This document shows positions 1-15,000 of a DNA stretch of 64,000 nucleotides, one piece after another. Source of the DNA: Numida meleagris. Taxonomy: Eukaryota; Chordata; Aves; Galliformes; Numididae. Numbering within the stretch: position 1 is the stretch's first letter; the number at the start of each line of letters is the position of its first letter. Below the pieces are notes generated by a model. The model was not told the DNA's origin, did not search any database, and saw only the letters and a list, made by a program, of their open reading frames with translations. The position numbers and the translations under genes were made by a program. The stretch is taken from the NCBI RefSeq assembly GCF_002078875.1, contig NC_034409.1, positions 106,373,250 through 106,437,249 of the forward strand. Reading direction: 5' to 3'.

Positions 1-1923
1 GCACCTGAGCACATAGGGTGCTCCTGCCTCATGGGAGGAGGTCTCAGCATTTTGAGCAGGTGAGCCTTGCACTGGCAGATTTAGCTTCCTCCTTCTTCTC
101 AGGTATCAACACACTGTGTACCCCATCAAAAAAATTGGCATGCTGGAACTGAATTTAAATCCCAAGGACCTTGAGGAGTCTGTCTCAGAGACTTCTGCAC
201 ATTCCAGTCTCCTAAAAACGTGTCTACCAAGAGTCCCCTCATGGGAAACTACCAAATGAAACGCCATAACCATCTTGCTTCCTTTTTAAAAAAACAGAGG
301 CTGGATGATGAAGTTCAATTTCTTTTCCAACAAACTTTTTTAATAAGAACAGCATAAAAATGCATAAAGAAAGATGACTTCATTCTTCAGATGCAGCTTT
401 ATCCCTACTTATCCTTCCCTTCCTGTCACATAATCTTCCACACTGATTCCTTATTGCCATAGCAATGCCTCAAAGCTAAATATTTCCCCTTCCTCAAAAG
501 CTAATTTTTCACTCTTCACAATTTATCTCCAATGGTCCTAAATCATAAGCTCTTCTTTTTATCTTCCTCTATGTCAAAAGATTTCTGGTAACAAAGCCAT
601 GTTCCCAAGGATATTTTAGGCAATGTATTTCTTCATCCTCCAACTATCTTTAATCAAATTACTGATGCAAATAACTGAGTTAAATATACTGCCTCTTTAC
701 TGACAAAATAATCTAGAAAACTGTAAACAAGCAAACTGAATCTATGTATGAGATATTCTCCTAGTACGTCTTAAAAAGAATTTCAGTGAATGCATTTGGA
801 AGTATACTGAGATTATTTAGGTGCCATAGAATGTGGATCCTCTCATATTCTTTCAAACACACACACGTACATTGATATGTATTTATGTAAGCAAGTTTTG
901 GAAAGGAAGGTAATGTTGCTGTGCGTGTGCAAGTATCATGTTCCAGAATTTTGAAGTAGATTTTCCAATGGGACAAAATAATCCAAGTCTCTTTCCTTCA
1001 GGGTTCTCCACATCTTTCTCTGAAGCATGCCAGGTGGAACTGGCCAATAATAAAGGTGGCCTATTGGACAAAATAGAAGATACCGTTTACAATTATGGTG
1101 ATTTCCATTTCAAAGACAGCAGCATTAATCAAGGATTTCTGTATTTAAAGATGGGCTTCCATATGGAAAGCTGAATTGTCTACCCATTTTCCCAGTTCAA
1201 CCCATTAACTTCCCCTTGTGTCAACCTTGTAGGGAGTAACCCAATTGTTTTACCCTATTAACAACTTCATTATTAAAAATCAAAGTGCAAAATTCAGGAG
1301 TGGGGATTACTCTTAATAATCATGGAAGTGTTTTACACAAAATAAAAACTTCTTATTCAACTCTGAAAGAAAATCAAATCTGGACCTTTCCCGAGATTAA
1401 GTAAAAATTCTTTAATTTGCCTTTTTATTTTCTGCTTTTGCAGAATGTTTTACCAGGAACTGAGTGCAAATAAAAATGAAAACATTTAATTATCTTTCAA
1501 TTTGTAATTAAACAATAAATTTTCAAGCAGCACCCTTAAATGATTCTAGGACTGACTGAAGTTCTCCATATGTTTAAGAACTACTGCTATCTGCAGTTAC
1601 CAAATGGTAATTTTTCTAGCAACTTTGTTGTGGTGAGGAGAGGAATACAACACAGACAACAGCACAATTGATGGGAGATGTCATGTGACACTGTACAATG
1701 TGTTTTGAGATGTTTTAAAAGTTAGATTGCTGCCCTTATCCAAAAATTAATGAAGATCAAATATGCTCTTGAAAATGGAAAAGAAGAAGCAGAGGAATAA
1801 ATGGACACGGACATAACTGAACACAGTTAGACTTCGAGTGTGCTTGATAACTGACCTGTCCTGGCTGTTGCCAGTGATGCAATTCCTGGCATATCAATGT
1901 GTCTCACCATATCTCCACAGAAC

Positions 1924-2160
1924 AATAGAATCATAGAATAATCAAGTTGGAAGTGATTCACAAGGATCATGGACTCCTACCCATGGCTCCACAGAGGACC
2001 ACCCAAAAATCAAACCCTTTGTCTGAGAGCACTGTCCAAACACTTCTTAAGCTCTGACAGGCGTGGGGACAACTGCCCCGAGGAGCTTGTTCCAGTGCCC
2101 AATCACTCTCGCAGTGAAGAATTCTTTCCTTATATCCAATCTGATCCTCCACTTCTCCTA
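1924..2160 (-). mobile_element. CR1 retroposon, 3' fragment
   Basis: On the plus strand the piece opens with ATAGAATCATAGAATAATCA and continues with the typical reversed CR1 3' region (GGCTCCACAGAGGACCACC, then CAGGCGTGGGGACAACTGCC). The element therefore points to the minus strand with its 3' end at low coordinates. It is 5' truncated, as most CR1 copies are. Divergence is clear by eye, so this is an old copy. It lies in the sense orientation of the host gene. The high-coordinate end is uncertain by tens of bases. Confidence 0.8.
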
Positions 2161-3804
2161 GTCTTAGAATTTCTGCACTGGCTGAGTGTAGCTCCCACGG
2201 AACTTAGCTTCTTCACTGGAGCATGCTTGAACTGGCCAATATGAGGTCTGACAGCACCCATCCATGGAGTAGCCCTGCTCCCAGCTCCATAGAGTGGAAA
2301 TGCCTATCACTGTGGTACGATCCATCTTGCAAGCATCTCTGCCAATCTAGTCATCAAAGATCTCCTCAACAGAAAGAAAGATTTCTAGAATGGTATTCAT
2401 CTAACCAGGTGAACTGTGTCTTGAAAAGTGCCCTTTACACTGATTGTTCAGGAACCTGCAATGTCTTGCTCAGGTGCAGAGATGTGCTCTAATGATGGAT
2501 GATAAACTCCACCTGCTTTTCTTGTACAGCTAGAGATAGAGAACCATGGTTTCTAATAGTTTAACAACCTCATGGATGAGGATAGGAATTTGGGTAAGAG
2601 AAAGCTGGTCTAAAGTTGAATTGAATTGTATTGAAAAAAAATGATTTTCAATTCCAATTTAATATTTAAGTCAAATTTAGCACACTGGTCTAATACAATG
2701 AGAATATGCTTCTGTCCATGACACACAAAAAATTCCTTCTTTCCCAGTCCATTTTTGCTTGGGTAAAGAAAGCTCATAAAAATAAATTACTTACATTTAA
2801 AGGGTCAAGCTCTCACACTATAATTACTTGTTTTCTATTTATTACCTTATTTTAAAATGTAGTAGACTTCTACAAGACAATTAGTGAATATCTAGAATTC
2901 TTAACTTCATCTTTCCTCTTCAGTTGTGACATTTTTGCTTACTTAAGTAGCATCTCTCCAGAATTCAAACAGTTCACTGAAACTGGCAGAAAATTTTCAA
3001 TCAATGGGATGGTTTAATGGAACTTTAATTTAAGCACATAGATTCTTGTCAAAACTGTGACCTCTATAGCAGGTGAAAATATTGCTCTTAGCCCTTGTCC
3101 TCATCCTCAAAATGAAAGCACACAGCATGTCCCAAAGGGTGAAAGAATGTTAACACAAAAGTTGGCATCCAATTTTTTGAATGTAAATTTATTTCAGAAA
3201 AATAATGAATGCATAATTAATTTCCTTCCTCCAGTTTTTCTTCAACTTCTGTTTTTATTAATGAGATACTGAAAATTAGTAAAGCAAATAATAAAAATGT
3301 GTCTTCTTTCAATAGTCAGTAATTTTAAACATGAATTTCATGTTTGTGACCCAGTCATATTCCTTTACTGTGAAACTTCTCACAGACATATTATTTCAGG
3401 ATAAATACTTTTAAAAATTCAATCTCAAATATCTAAATATTTCATGAAAGTGAATTTTGAATGCATATTTTATTCTGTTGCTTAGAATTAGTAATGAATT
3501 TGTTGTCTAAGCAATGCAACTCTCAAATAGAAATACTACTTAGCTAAGTCAACAAGTTACTAAATAATCAATACAGTATACATTTCAAAATCAAAAAGCA
3601 AATCCTTTGAAATTAATTACAGCTGAAGTTTCAAACTAGGAAAAATAGTTTCAAACACATAAACCTGAGAATTTTTAGGAGAAAAGGAAAAAAAATGATG
3701 AATTAATGTGACAGGCTGAATTATTTATTCCATGTTAGTTTCAGGACTCTACAGTATACATTACATAAATCCAGACAATTTATTGATGAATATATTTCTA
3801 TTCC

Positions 3805-3823
3805 TTTTTTTTTTTTTTTTTTT
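3805..3823. repeat. T19 homopolymer run
   Basis: Nineteen consecutive T on the plus strand within unique intron. There is no adjacent element body to make it a retroposon tail. Confidence 0.9.
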
Positions 3824-6800
3824 AAATAAAGCAAACCAAATCAAATGACCTTTTACTCCCAACCTGCCCTAAAAGGAGTACTACTGACTTTTCATTAGCA
3901 ACTTTTACCTGAACAGATTTCTGGAAAGTAGGCAAGAGCTTCATTAACAGTTCTACAGCAAAATTTTTGAAAGTGCAGTATGAAAAAAAAAAAAACCAGT
4001 ACTTGTCAAGAAAACTGTGCACAATAGAAACCACATCTTTATATTTAGTGAATAGTGACAACTATGAGAATTAGGACAAGTAAATTATAGAGAGAAAGTA
4101 AACATGGGCATGATCAGCCCACGTCCCAGCTATCTAAGTTTGCATTACAAGACCCATATCCAAACATGAGATTCTGCAGTATGTAAAAACTGCATTACCA
4201 GAACATTAAGTATCCCTACAAGGTAAATCTTCAAAAAAATTGTGAAAGAATATATCACCAAGTGGGAATGAATAAGGATTCTATTCACTGTAACAGATGA
4301 TTTCAGCTAGCTATTCCACTGATATAAACAAAGTTACTTTGATTGTAAGTATTATTCAAACATGCATTTCCAAGCTAGAATAGGCCTTGTTTGATGATAA
4401 GCTTTAATAAGAATGACAATGATGTCTCGAGTACTTGGCAGCTTCACCAGCGCCTCACGATCTGATTGAATATGTCAGGGTAAAGGCTGTGAACATTTAG
4501 GGTTCATATCTTATTCACTCAGAAACAGTTTCAGGTCATATTATAGAAAAAGAAGTTGATTTATTTTGCATGACAACTATGAATTTTAACCAAAAGACAC
4601 ATTAATAAAATAAAAAAGGCCTTTTCTCTCAAACCGCAGAGGCAATTCTTCCCTCTTCCTGAGGTCTTTTCTTGCATTAGTTTTATGTTTGTATAGTGCA
4701 AACTGCTGTCTTCAAGTAATACACGTGAGACCAGCAGCTGCTTACATTTTTCAGTCTTTCCTTTGACTTTGACATGGTACCAAAATGAATGCAACTTTCT
4801 TTTGCATTGTCATGCACCTTCAATTCCCATTTTGTCTAACTGTACTTCCTAAAAACCAAGAGAAAGAAAATGGAAAATGATAAGCTGACAGCTTTGTTCC
4901 CTGCAGTCAGTTATAGCAAAAGCCTGTGGAAATTTGTGACAAATTATTGTAATCCACATGAGGCACTGGAAAATCAGTATTCTCGGAGGCTGTCTAATTG
5001 TCAAGAAAAATAAGTGATCGAAGATTTATAAAAAATATAAATACATTAACAAGTATAGAATTTTTATTTATGAAAATTTAGACTAAGACCATCTTCTTTC
5101 ACAGTAAAGTGATGGACAGTCTTATCACCATCATCATTACTGAAAAGTATGGATGCCTAAAAATTTATTTTAGAAATATGCATCGATTAAGTATACATTT
5201 CTAGGGTAACTTTCTGTTCCAGATCAATTAATATCTTTCTTTATCCTGCATAAAAGTCAGATTGTAAAGTGCAGGACTGTTAGAACAGTTAAAACTGGCA
5301 ATATATAATTTTAGATATTTTCTCCAGTGCTTTGATCTTAAATTGAATTCAGTCTGACATCAAGACAGCATCAAGTTTTAATGTTAATGAGAGGGCTATT
5401 GCTACTGCAATTGTAAAGTACAGTGGTCTAATTTTTTGAGACTTCCTGAACACAAACCAGTAAAAACCAGAGACTGTGGAATGACATGGAATCATGGGGG
5501 AGCACTCATTTTCTTAGAATTTGTTATTCTTTAAACTTTCTATTTGTGCTCTTTCATGACAAATAGCTGAACAGTTTAGAGGTTGTTTTTGTTGCTGTAG
5601 TGTTAGGGTTTGGTTTTTTTTTTTCGTTTTTTTTTTTTTTTTGCTTTATTTTGTAGGATTTTTTTTTTTTTTAAGACAGAATATCACTGGAAAACATGAG
5701 CTTTGATCAGGATATATTTTATGACCCGGTAATTCTCATGATTCTTTTATGTATTGGAAGCTGTGAAGTGACATGTGTATATGTCCCTCCTAGTGGAAGA
5801 GAAGCTAGCATTAATTGAGGTATTGATGGGTTTAAATGAAGCAGAAACAAGCTGAGAAACTCTGGCTACAACAAAAATGAGTACTGGTGAGCAGTGCATG
5901 CTGGGACATTAATGGTTTTCATTCGCTGCTCATTCATGCAAGTAAGTGTACTTTTAAGCATGGTGACTTGGGTCTATAGCAGCACAGTTCTGAGCTAAAA
6001 AGCCATGAAATACTATCTGCTGATGTATAAGAAAGTGAGCTCTGGTAGAACTAGTCTTGCCTGACCTTCCTGATGAACTGCATTTTTATTGACTGGATAG
6101 CTGCAGATATCCCAGTAGCATCTGATACTCTGATGATGGGGACAAAACTCACAGACATTAAAATCAGCAAGGTACTGTCTATATATTAAGGTAGGCATCT
6201 GCTATACAAATACATTAAAATAAAACATAAATTAAAAGGATACATATTCTGCACATTAATACTATCAGAAAGGTGTTATGCCATTGTTTATATATACAAA
6301 ATCATTCACATATGTGTGGAAGTAGTTCACAGAATTAGGCAGTTCCATTCATCTCAAACTCACCTCAGGTGGTTACTTAGGATGTCAATAAATGCTGCTC
6401 TTTTTAGGAAAGATGGGAAAGGAGATTCAACTGGGGAGAAGAAACTAATAGAAATTAAAATAATAATAGAAACTTTTTAGGCATAATAGAAATTTTTAGG
6501 CATTTATTTTAATGGATATTAATCTGGTTTTTCCAGTTAAAATTCCAATATTTACCCTCTGTCACAGAGATCATCAGGGAACGGTGTGTGAATGGTCTAA
6601 CCACCTATGGACAATTAGCTCCATTTGTTGCTTAAAAAAACCCACAAACGTGATTCACGATCTACTCTATCTTTTATCTTTCTCTGTGAGGTCTGTTATC
6701 TACTTTGGCTGCTCAACTTGCCAGAAGTTTCTACACGGAAAACAGATCTCTTCAGCTGGTCAGAAAAAGAAGAATTTTTTAAATACATGTCTTATGGAAA

Positions 6801-9800
6801 GAAGGAACTGCTAGTATCAAAGACCTAGAAGGGCTTAAGTAAACACAGTATTTATAGAGTAAATATATTCAATATAATACTTCTGTGAGTTACATGTACC
6901 CATAAACAAGCAGCCATTCTTAAGAGCATAACATCAGAAAGGTAAAATCTCACTTGTTTCAAATAACTCTAAAGTTAGGACCCCACTTGGGGAATTTTTT
7001 GTGCTATGAAGTTTTTTTTGAAACCTAAAGGCTGCCTTTCCACTGAGGATTTTGAGACTGAACAATTATTAAAGTTTCCAGACAAAGGCAGCAGCTGACA
7101 AGTTGGCTTCAGTACCCAAATGTCTTAGACCCTAATTTGAACTAGGGTTATGGCTATTTTGGCTTATTCAGAGGGACCAATATGCTCATCCAGCTGTGAA
7201 CCAAAGAACAGGTGCAAAGGATTTTTAAAGCCTAATTTTATGCTGCTATTCCCGATATTGACACTATCTTGCTATATGACTGGTAACTGTCATGTTAACA
7301 TGTCCTGTGTAACTGGGGTCAAGGGGTTTGTGTGTGTTTGTGTTTACATGTATGTATGAGTCAAAAACAGAGAATTACTTTGAATACCTGGAAATGAAGA
7401 AAAAGCAACCATCTTGGTCTCTTTCCCTTGACCTTCAGCTGTCCTATGGACTTCTCTTTTCAATATTGTCTTAAAAAAAAAGTTCCTATTTCTCTGGAAA
7501 CCATGTTTACCCTTTGGCCAAGGGAAGGCATCATAAATTCTAGTGTTTCGGGCAGGAGTAAATTATAGCCATCCATCTCCTGAACAAAGCACATGGCATG
7601 GGGGGCTGCAGGTCACTTGCCTCCACAGTATCTTCCGACAGCACAGATGTAGTAAGAAGTTCAAGGGACTTGGTCTATTTTTTCCTTCACATCAAATTTC
7701 GAATGAATAGGATCTCCCATTCCCTCTTTCACATAGAGCAGAAGTCAAAATGGCAGTGATGATAATGCAAAAGAAGAAGGAAGTAATGATGCTAAGCACA
7801 GATTCACATTCTCTGCAATGGATGTTGAATATAATAAATGAAGCAGCTGGTTACATGGTCAACATAAAATATATATATTTAACCAGATTGTGTTTTCTGT
7901 TTAAAACAGAAATAGATTTCTGTTTTAATCACATCCATAAAATACATACATATTGTGAATAAGATCTAACTTTGTTGTGTAAATTATTCAATTATCTTGA
8001 CAAAGAGTTTGGCTCTAGGATATCAAGGAGTTTTAAGTGCTAGTACAGAACAACCAAGTGTAGAAACACCAGGCTTCTGTTTTTTGTTTTTATTTTTTTA
8101 TATTATATTCCTTTATAAAAGGAAAAATCTCTTACAATGGAATATCATGAGGCTACACAATACATAACAACCTTACTAGTCACATACAGAGGGAGGTCTT
8201 ACCTCCAGGTTTTATAGGGGTCTTGTTTATTCTATGACACATTTTAGAGTTTCTTGTAAGTTGGAAAGAATCTTTTTGGAACCAGTTCTGTTGGTACTTT
8301 GGACTGTCATATATCTGTCAGAAAAGAGTTGATTTCTTCAATCCAAAACACTGTATAGGAATGTGCTCTCTTCGGGGAAATTGCTGAAATGGGTTTGCTA
8401 GCTCAGTATTCAATTGATGGTTATAACAAAAGAAAAAGAGACTACAAACACGCAGAGTAAGCAATACAGTCAAGCTTATTTAAAGATACAACCTTGAATC
8501 AAAATGCCTCTGCCTCTCCCTCCCCTTTCTCTGCTTTACTAGCATGACGAACTATTTATTCAAACATGGACAAAGTCAATAACATAAAGTGAAACAAGGC
8601 AGACAAAAACTGTTAGTTCATTATCTTCAAGTACTTCAAGTAATATTTAATTATATGTGCAAAACAAAAGATTTCCCAAAACAGACACTGAAAAATACTC
8701 ACCACACTATAGCTTGTAAGTTGGCTGTAAGAATACCAAGATGTGAGACTAGCCAAGCAAGGCTTTGAAAACTGCATCTAATCACTTTCTTGGGATACTC
8801 TCTTGCTTTTTATGACTGCATGGAAAGAAAGGGTTTTCTTATGTCCCTGACTATAGTGCAGTGCCCTACTTCTTGTACTGGCTTTATAAGAGGTAAACTG
8901 AAAATGGAGGAAATCCAGGTTGAAATGAAAATCTCATCCTGCTGTGAGGTCCCTGAATCTCGTTTGATGCTATAGGTGGCATCAACCTCCAAGCTCCACA
9001 GCTCCTGATTCAGCCTTTATTACCACCTACTTGAGGAAGATTCATAGTTAGCCATGGCTAGTCTGGTCCACCAGAGCCTGGTTCTTGGACATTAATTTAC
9101 AAATGAATTCTGCTGGTGGTGAGTCAATAAGGCCAATGGCTTAAGCACTTCAACTTTTTTAAATTGTGGAAACACTATTATAAACAATAGAGTTACTTGT
9201 CTTATAAAAACTATGGCATAGGCACAGAAATGGTACAATTTGTTTCATGACTCTGTACTGCTGCTTGATCTACTCCAGGTATTTTCGAGAAATGAGATTT
9301 AGTTAGAGGTTATATAACACAGTGAAATCAGTAAAAATGTGTATCACAGTTCTTAACTTTCACAAAATACATTCCTGACTTTTTCATTTGTTCCATAAGG
9401 AACTGAAAAATTAGCTTTGTGAAATAAAATATGAAGTACAAGGTTGTGGTATTAAGGAATCAGAGGCAAAAAAATCTCTTTTCTATCATAAAATAGTTTT
9501 CACTAATTTCTATTCAGCTTCTAGTTTAATTACTCTCCCCATAGATGATTGCTTCTAGGTTTCTTGCTAAGAACAGACAGCATGATTGATGGATAGGGCG
9601 CAATCTAATGTTGTATACTCATGCTACTCCTCATTTGCAAACAACTACTCAAACCTAGGTTGGTTTTTTTTTTTTTTTTTCTGGTAGCTTCTTGTTAAAT
9701 CAGATTACTAATATCCCATCAAAAACATCTGAGATTTTATCTTGAGAATCACTTGCAGTTTACTGCTTTCTGTGAACTCATAGAAAATCTGTCTGTTCTT

Positions 9801-10113
9801 TGAAATTTGACAGAAGAATTCCTTAAAGAAGAACTGTACTTTTGTCTCATAATATTTCACTAAGATTTCAGAATTGAAAGATGCTAAAAAAAAAGTATCT
9901 AATTTTCACTTGCATTACTAGTAAGATAAATGAAAATAATATTAGGATTGGTGCCAAACTAATGAGTGAATATGAATGTTTTAAAAAAGTAGGTGCTGTC
10001 ACCGTGAAAGCAGCTGTAACTATGACTTTAAATTTAAAAACATAGATTCTTGTATCGTCTCAACTACCTATGCAAAGAAAAGGGCAGTAAAGCAGACTGC
10101 TCCCCAACAACAA

Positions 10114-10216
10114 TTTCTTTCTTTCTTTCTTTCTTTCTTCCTTTCTTCCTTTCTTCCTTTCTTCCTTTCTTCCTTTCTTCCTTTCTTNNNNNNNNNNNNN
10201 NNNNNNNNNNNNCTTC

Positions 10217-10286
<70 letters not shown>

Positions 10287-10287
10287 C
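10114..10287. repeat. (TTTC)n/(TTCC)n microsatellite with assembly gap
   Basis: The plus strand starts with TTTC units, changes to alternating CTTTCTTC units, is broken by 25 N (10188-10212), and resumes as a long TTTC array. Both long open frames that cross it (Ser/Phe/Leu-rich on plus, Lys/Glu/Arg-rich on minus) are artefacts of the repeat. The N run is probably a collapsed or unsequenced part of the array, so the true length is unknown. Confidence 0.95.
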
Positions 10288-11856
10288 TAGTAAGTGAATT
10301 GTTAATTATACTGGAGGCCTTCAGGACATCTTGTGAGCAGCAGTTTCCCTGAATTCCCAGGAAAAAGAAAGGGGGACTATGCAACCAGGCTGCTTTGCCT
10401 ACATCTCCAAACCCAACAACTGACTCAAAGAGTTTGCTCCATCTAGTCCTGCAACTTGAATAATGATGTTTTATTTTGAAGATTCAGACTCTACACCAAT
10501 ATTGCTTTCTCACAAGATACAATCCCAGTAGTACAGGAAGTACACAGTGTTCAGGGTTATGCAGTAAGAGAACTACGTAACTTTTCCTATTCCTGCCTTG
10601 TTTTTTATTATGCACTTGGTTAGAAAATGCAGTGAGAAACTTCAAGGAAAAAGAATTTGTCTTTTAGCTAGGGATGCTGAATGCCACATGGGATATTTTC
10701 ATTATATTCCATTTTCTGAGGTAGAACTACAGTTTACTAAAGGGTGACTTCCCACACTCTTTGACATTGCTATGTTTCTTCCTTTATTTCTAGCCGTTCA
10801 AGTTATTTCACAAAATTGCTTAACAATCCTGAAGACTTCCTAAAAATATGCCCTAATTGTCTGGAAAGTGAAGTATACCTACAGATAACATGTGGCACAT
10901 TTGCTATCTCTAGAGGTAGTTACATAAGCTGAAAAGATCCAAATATATTTAACGAAGTCTTTCCAAGGATAACTTGGAATTTTCTTAAGTTGTGTGCTTC
11001 CTGAAGTGTTCCTGTATTTATGTTGTATAGTTGACTCAGTTGTTCTGTATAACAGACTGAGCACCCAGAGCTCGTTTTGCAATAAGGGGCTCATTAGGGA
11101 GCTGAACTCCAGTGAACTGTGGAAAAAAATAAACATGGAGTCATTTCTGAAGCACTTAAGAAAGTCCAAGTCTTCTCAGCCCCATGTCAGCTAAATACAT
11201 TTTTAATGCTGCTACTGACAAATAATAATCCTTCGATTTTCTTTCCACAAGCTTGTAAAGTTGTTGGCAGCTCCAGTAACTCCTCTAGTTTGTACTGTCA
11301 GCCCTTCGAGCCTCCTGTAAATCTCACTGGTTTCTCACACCTCACTATCCAGAGCTCATATTCCTTGCCTCAGATTCTGCCAGAAGAAATTCCAATAACG
11401 TTATACAATTTCTTTCCCCCTAAGTCTACCCTCCTGTCTAAGCAGGCTCCTATTGTGTTCTTAATTAGACGGCATCCCTTGCAGAGAATGGGATTTTGAG
11501 GCAAAGAGGTGAAAAAAGGGTCACTGGTAATGTATTATATGTACGAGGACTGAGCTAGCTTGTAACTGCCAGACTCTAAGCCTGAAAAATTAGTTTAGTA
11601 GAAACATTGGAACATTTCCTCGAATTCAGGGAAAACCAGAGAGGAATCTGAATTCTTATTTTAATTTTATTGAAACATTTCAAGAAGTGCAAAAAAAAAT
11701 CATCTGTCAAGAGGTGCCACGTCATTACTCCTGTTAAGAAAAGTCATAACTCAAGAGCAGTCTGTGAAATAGTTTTCTCTTCCTCATTTGGGATCACCTA
11801 GTACCACAGAATACAAAGATGTAAACTAAACTGCTGCTTTAGAGACCAAACTGTTG

Positions 11857-12094
11857 CTCTAAGACAAAAAAAAAAAGGGAGAGCACTAGCACCTCTACAC
11901 AGTAAGTTCTTTGTTTTGGAATGTCTAAGCAAAATGAATGCAGAAAGAAAAGGGATACCAGGTCACTGCTGCTCACTTGATAGCATATTTGAGCCCCTCC
12001 TTTGGGGAAAAGGATTTATTCTGCTACTGTACCTTAACAGGTGAAACAACTAGCTAGCAAAGGTTAAAAGTAGACTGCAGAAGAAGGAGCCCTT
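11857..12094. repeat. Related block copy 1, order A then B
   Basis: Segment A (about 11857-11960, CTCTAAGAC to GGGATACCA) runs directly into segment B (about 11957-12094, CCAGGTCACTGCTG to GGAGCCC). Both segments recur at 17.8-18.1 kb with clear but imperfect identity, there in the opposite order. B carries the diagnostic words GCATATTTGAGCCCCTCC and GGTGAAACAACTAG. I do not recognise a family; a decayed LTR or an unnamed dispersed repeat is possible. Confidence 0.7.
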
Positions 12095-15000
12095 GTTAAG
12101 TCTAAATTTTCTGAAACATTTGCATACCAGCTGTCTTGGACTTGCTTTGGCAAGACTGGCTCACTCATATGCATCTTTCATACACAATAATCTCTCTGTA
12201 TAGAGAAAGCAGATGGAGGGACAAAGACTTCTACATTGATACTGACAACTAATTACTGCGTGACTGCAGCAGTATTATTGCCATCAGAAGAGCATCTATA
12301 CAGTCTTGTGGATTAAAAAAATAACATCTCTGGAAGATGATGACATGAAAAGCTTTTCTACCAAGTTTTGTCAGTGGGTCCCACTTAATAAAAAGGTAAC
12401 AAAAAGGAGGAATTCAGTCTTTCTTATTGCACTAGGCTGTGGAGAGGCAAAAAACAGTACAGGTGTAGAATCACCAGGCTGTCATTCAGGATGTTTTTGC
12501 ATCTACCTTTATACCCCTACAAGAGAAGTTGTGAAGTACAGAGGGAGAAGCAAGCCCAACCATTGTACAATTCATCCAATCTGAATAAGACATCTTTTTC
12601 AAACAGAATGAAGCTCCTCTAACCATAGGAAGAGCCTAATGGGTAGCTGAGACTAAACCAAAGCACAGCTAGTTTTACTAGTTCTGCTTATACTGTTCGT
12701 AGACTAGCCCCTAGTAGAGTCAGTCTCCTCATCCATGCCACAACATTGCTTTTGTGGGCTCCTGCGGTCAAGAGAGGTATGAATGCCCCATCTCCAGCAC
12801 TGCCTCTTAAATGCAGAATTGCCAAGTCTACTAAGAGAGAGGTGACATCCTACTAGATCTGCTGGAAATGGTTTGGATTCAGCCAGACTGGAACTGTGCT
12901 GAAGCAGATCAGCCTGCTGAAGATAAGCCCATGCTCTGCAGAAACATCAATGGATCTCAACACCTTCAGGCTTGCAGGAGAATATAGATAAGTAGTGTGG
13001 GATGACGCTAGACCAACTGACTCAGATAATGGCAACAGCTCTGTTCCTGTGACGATCGGCCAGAAAACCCACATGCCAACCACAGACTTGAAATGGTCGC
13101 TGCTGCACCAGCTTCTCTTTGCAGGGGTATAAGTGGGATTGCTTATACTTCTATAGAATGATAGTCACTTGGGTAAAATTCTGATGCAGCAAAAGTCCAG
13201 AGGAGTTCTGTCACTAACATTTTTTTTTTTGCTAGGATTTCACTTGACAGAATACAAGTTACACTGAAAACTTCTACAGTCTTACTATTCAGGCCTAATA
13301 CATGCTAAAAAAGAGGCATTAAATGAGACCTAAATGGTAGAATATCAAACATTTATATATATTCCTTACAATGTTTAATAAAATCACTAAAAGTCTCCAA
13401 AGCTACTTAATATTGTCTATTACTATGCATATCCTCAATTCATGACTAATGTATTTTGATTCAGTCACAGGGCATGCTTTAAACAATTAACTGATGCATT
13501 ATGTGCTGCATTTCAGATGTTCAGAATGTTAATTGTTTGTTCCCTTCAGTATCCCACACTCAAGATGCTAATGAAAAATTTAGTCATGATGGTATTGTTT
13601 ATGACATACATAGCTGTGATACATGATAATTTCACAATTATTTCAAGTCACCATGTGGTTTCTTTTGACATTTTGTGACAGGCTGTGTTATCAAGCACAA
13701 TTGTTTGCACAGGAGACAACTGTGACACGTGGTCCTTGGGACATTATGTTATCTTCTGATAATGATGTCATTAACATGTGTATACTATAATTAATGACTA
13801 CAAGAGTGATTCATTTGAATAAGGCTTATGAATCCATTTCATCTAAAAAGGGAAAGAAAACCTATAATTATTTGGGCTCACATCCTGAAAGCTACTTACT
13901 TACAACCTGCTGCAGCTACACTGGGTGACCCATTAATTGAGGCATATTAACCAAGAAGCATTTATTCCTCGGTTATATTATAGTAGCTTGGATTAGAATC
14001 ATTGTAATAATGATTGTTCTTGTAGAGATCAATGAGAGAAACAGGAACCTAGCAGTGCTCAGAAACCCTTTGTCAACCTATCTCCTACCAATTTTATCCA
14101 GAAAATAATTATATTTCATCAGTCTACATAGATAACTTAATGAAGCTGAAGACATGTAGATAGCAGACCCACTGCAGAGGGTCTTTCTCCCCTAAGCCAT
14201 AAGACAGAAAAACAGACTCTGTGTGCTGCACAGAAAGCAAATTATCTTAAAGGTGGTCTCAGACACATGAAGGTTTCTAATAAAACCTTAATTATTTATA
14301 TCCCTCACTGTTATAATGAACATCCTCTTGATGAGGTAAAATATAATCTATTTTTTGACATCATATTTTTGCCAATATATATGACCAATGTCCTGATGCT
14401 AGTCATATTATGGTTTTAGTATAATTTATGTTGTGCTTTCACTACAAATTCAATTATCCTTTTCAAAACTTACTCCTTACTGAAAGAATAGGTATACCCT
14501 CAAATTTGTTTTCAAGCCCCATGTTTCACTCCCCTCCCTTCAGGCTAGCAAAATTCCATAGAGACTATTTTGCTTTATTTGAATTTTCAGAAGGCTATCT
14601 TTGGGCATATGGAGTATTTTCAGACAGATACACCCATTCAGGAACAGCCACACAAGAATAGCTGGGAGTGAACAAAATGCCAACCTGCTATAGTCACAGT
14701 CCTCAGGAAAACTGCCTATGATGTGTCTTGTGAAGACATTTGAAAATATACTGTTTGCAGAAGCTAGAGCTGATGAAGGCTGGATCATGATGAATTCTCC
14801 AAGTAGATGAAAACTCACAACAGCTCCACATAGTTAAGCACAGATATGAAAGGAAAATCTGATTCCATGTATATCCTACTGGCCCTACTTCCATTTCTGC
14901 TCAAAAGATGCTCTGCAAAATCATCCTCAAGTGAATGAATCAGTCATGTCAGCCACAAGGATGGGATAGGAGAGGAGGGAAATGGGGAACTACAGTCAGA

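Noticed and set aside
10050..10384. Open frames of about 100 codons on both strands, rich in Ser/Phe or Lys/Glu/Arg
   Set aside because: They cross the TTTC/TTCC microsatellite and the 25-N gap; no real protein is indicated.
11119..11499. 126-codon plus-strand frame
   Set aside because: No domain, no homology recognised, antisense to the host gene, composition like surrounding intron.
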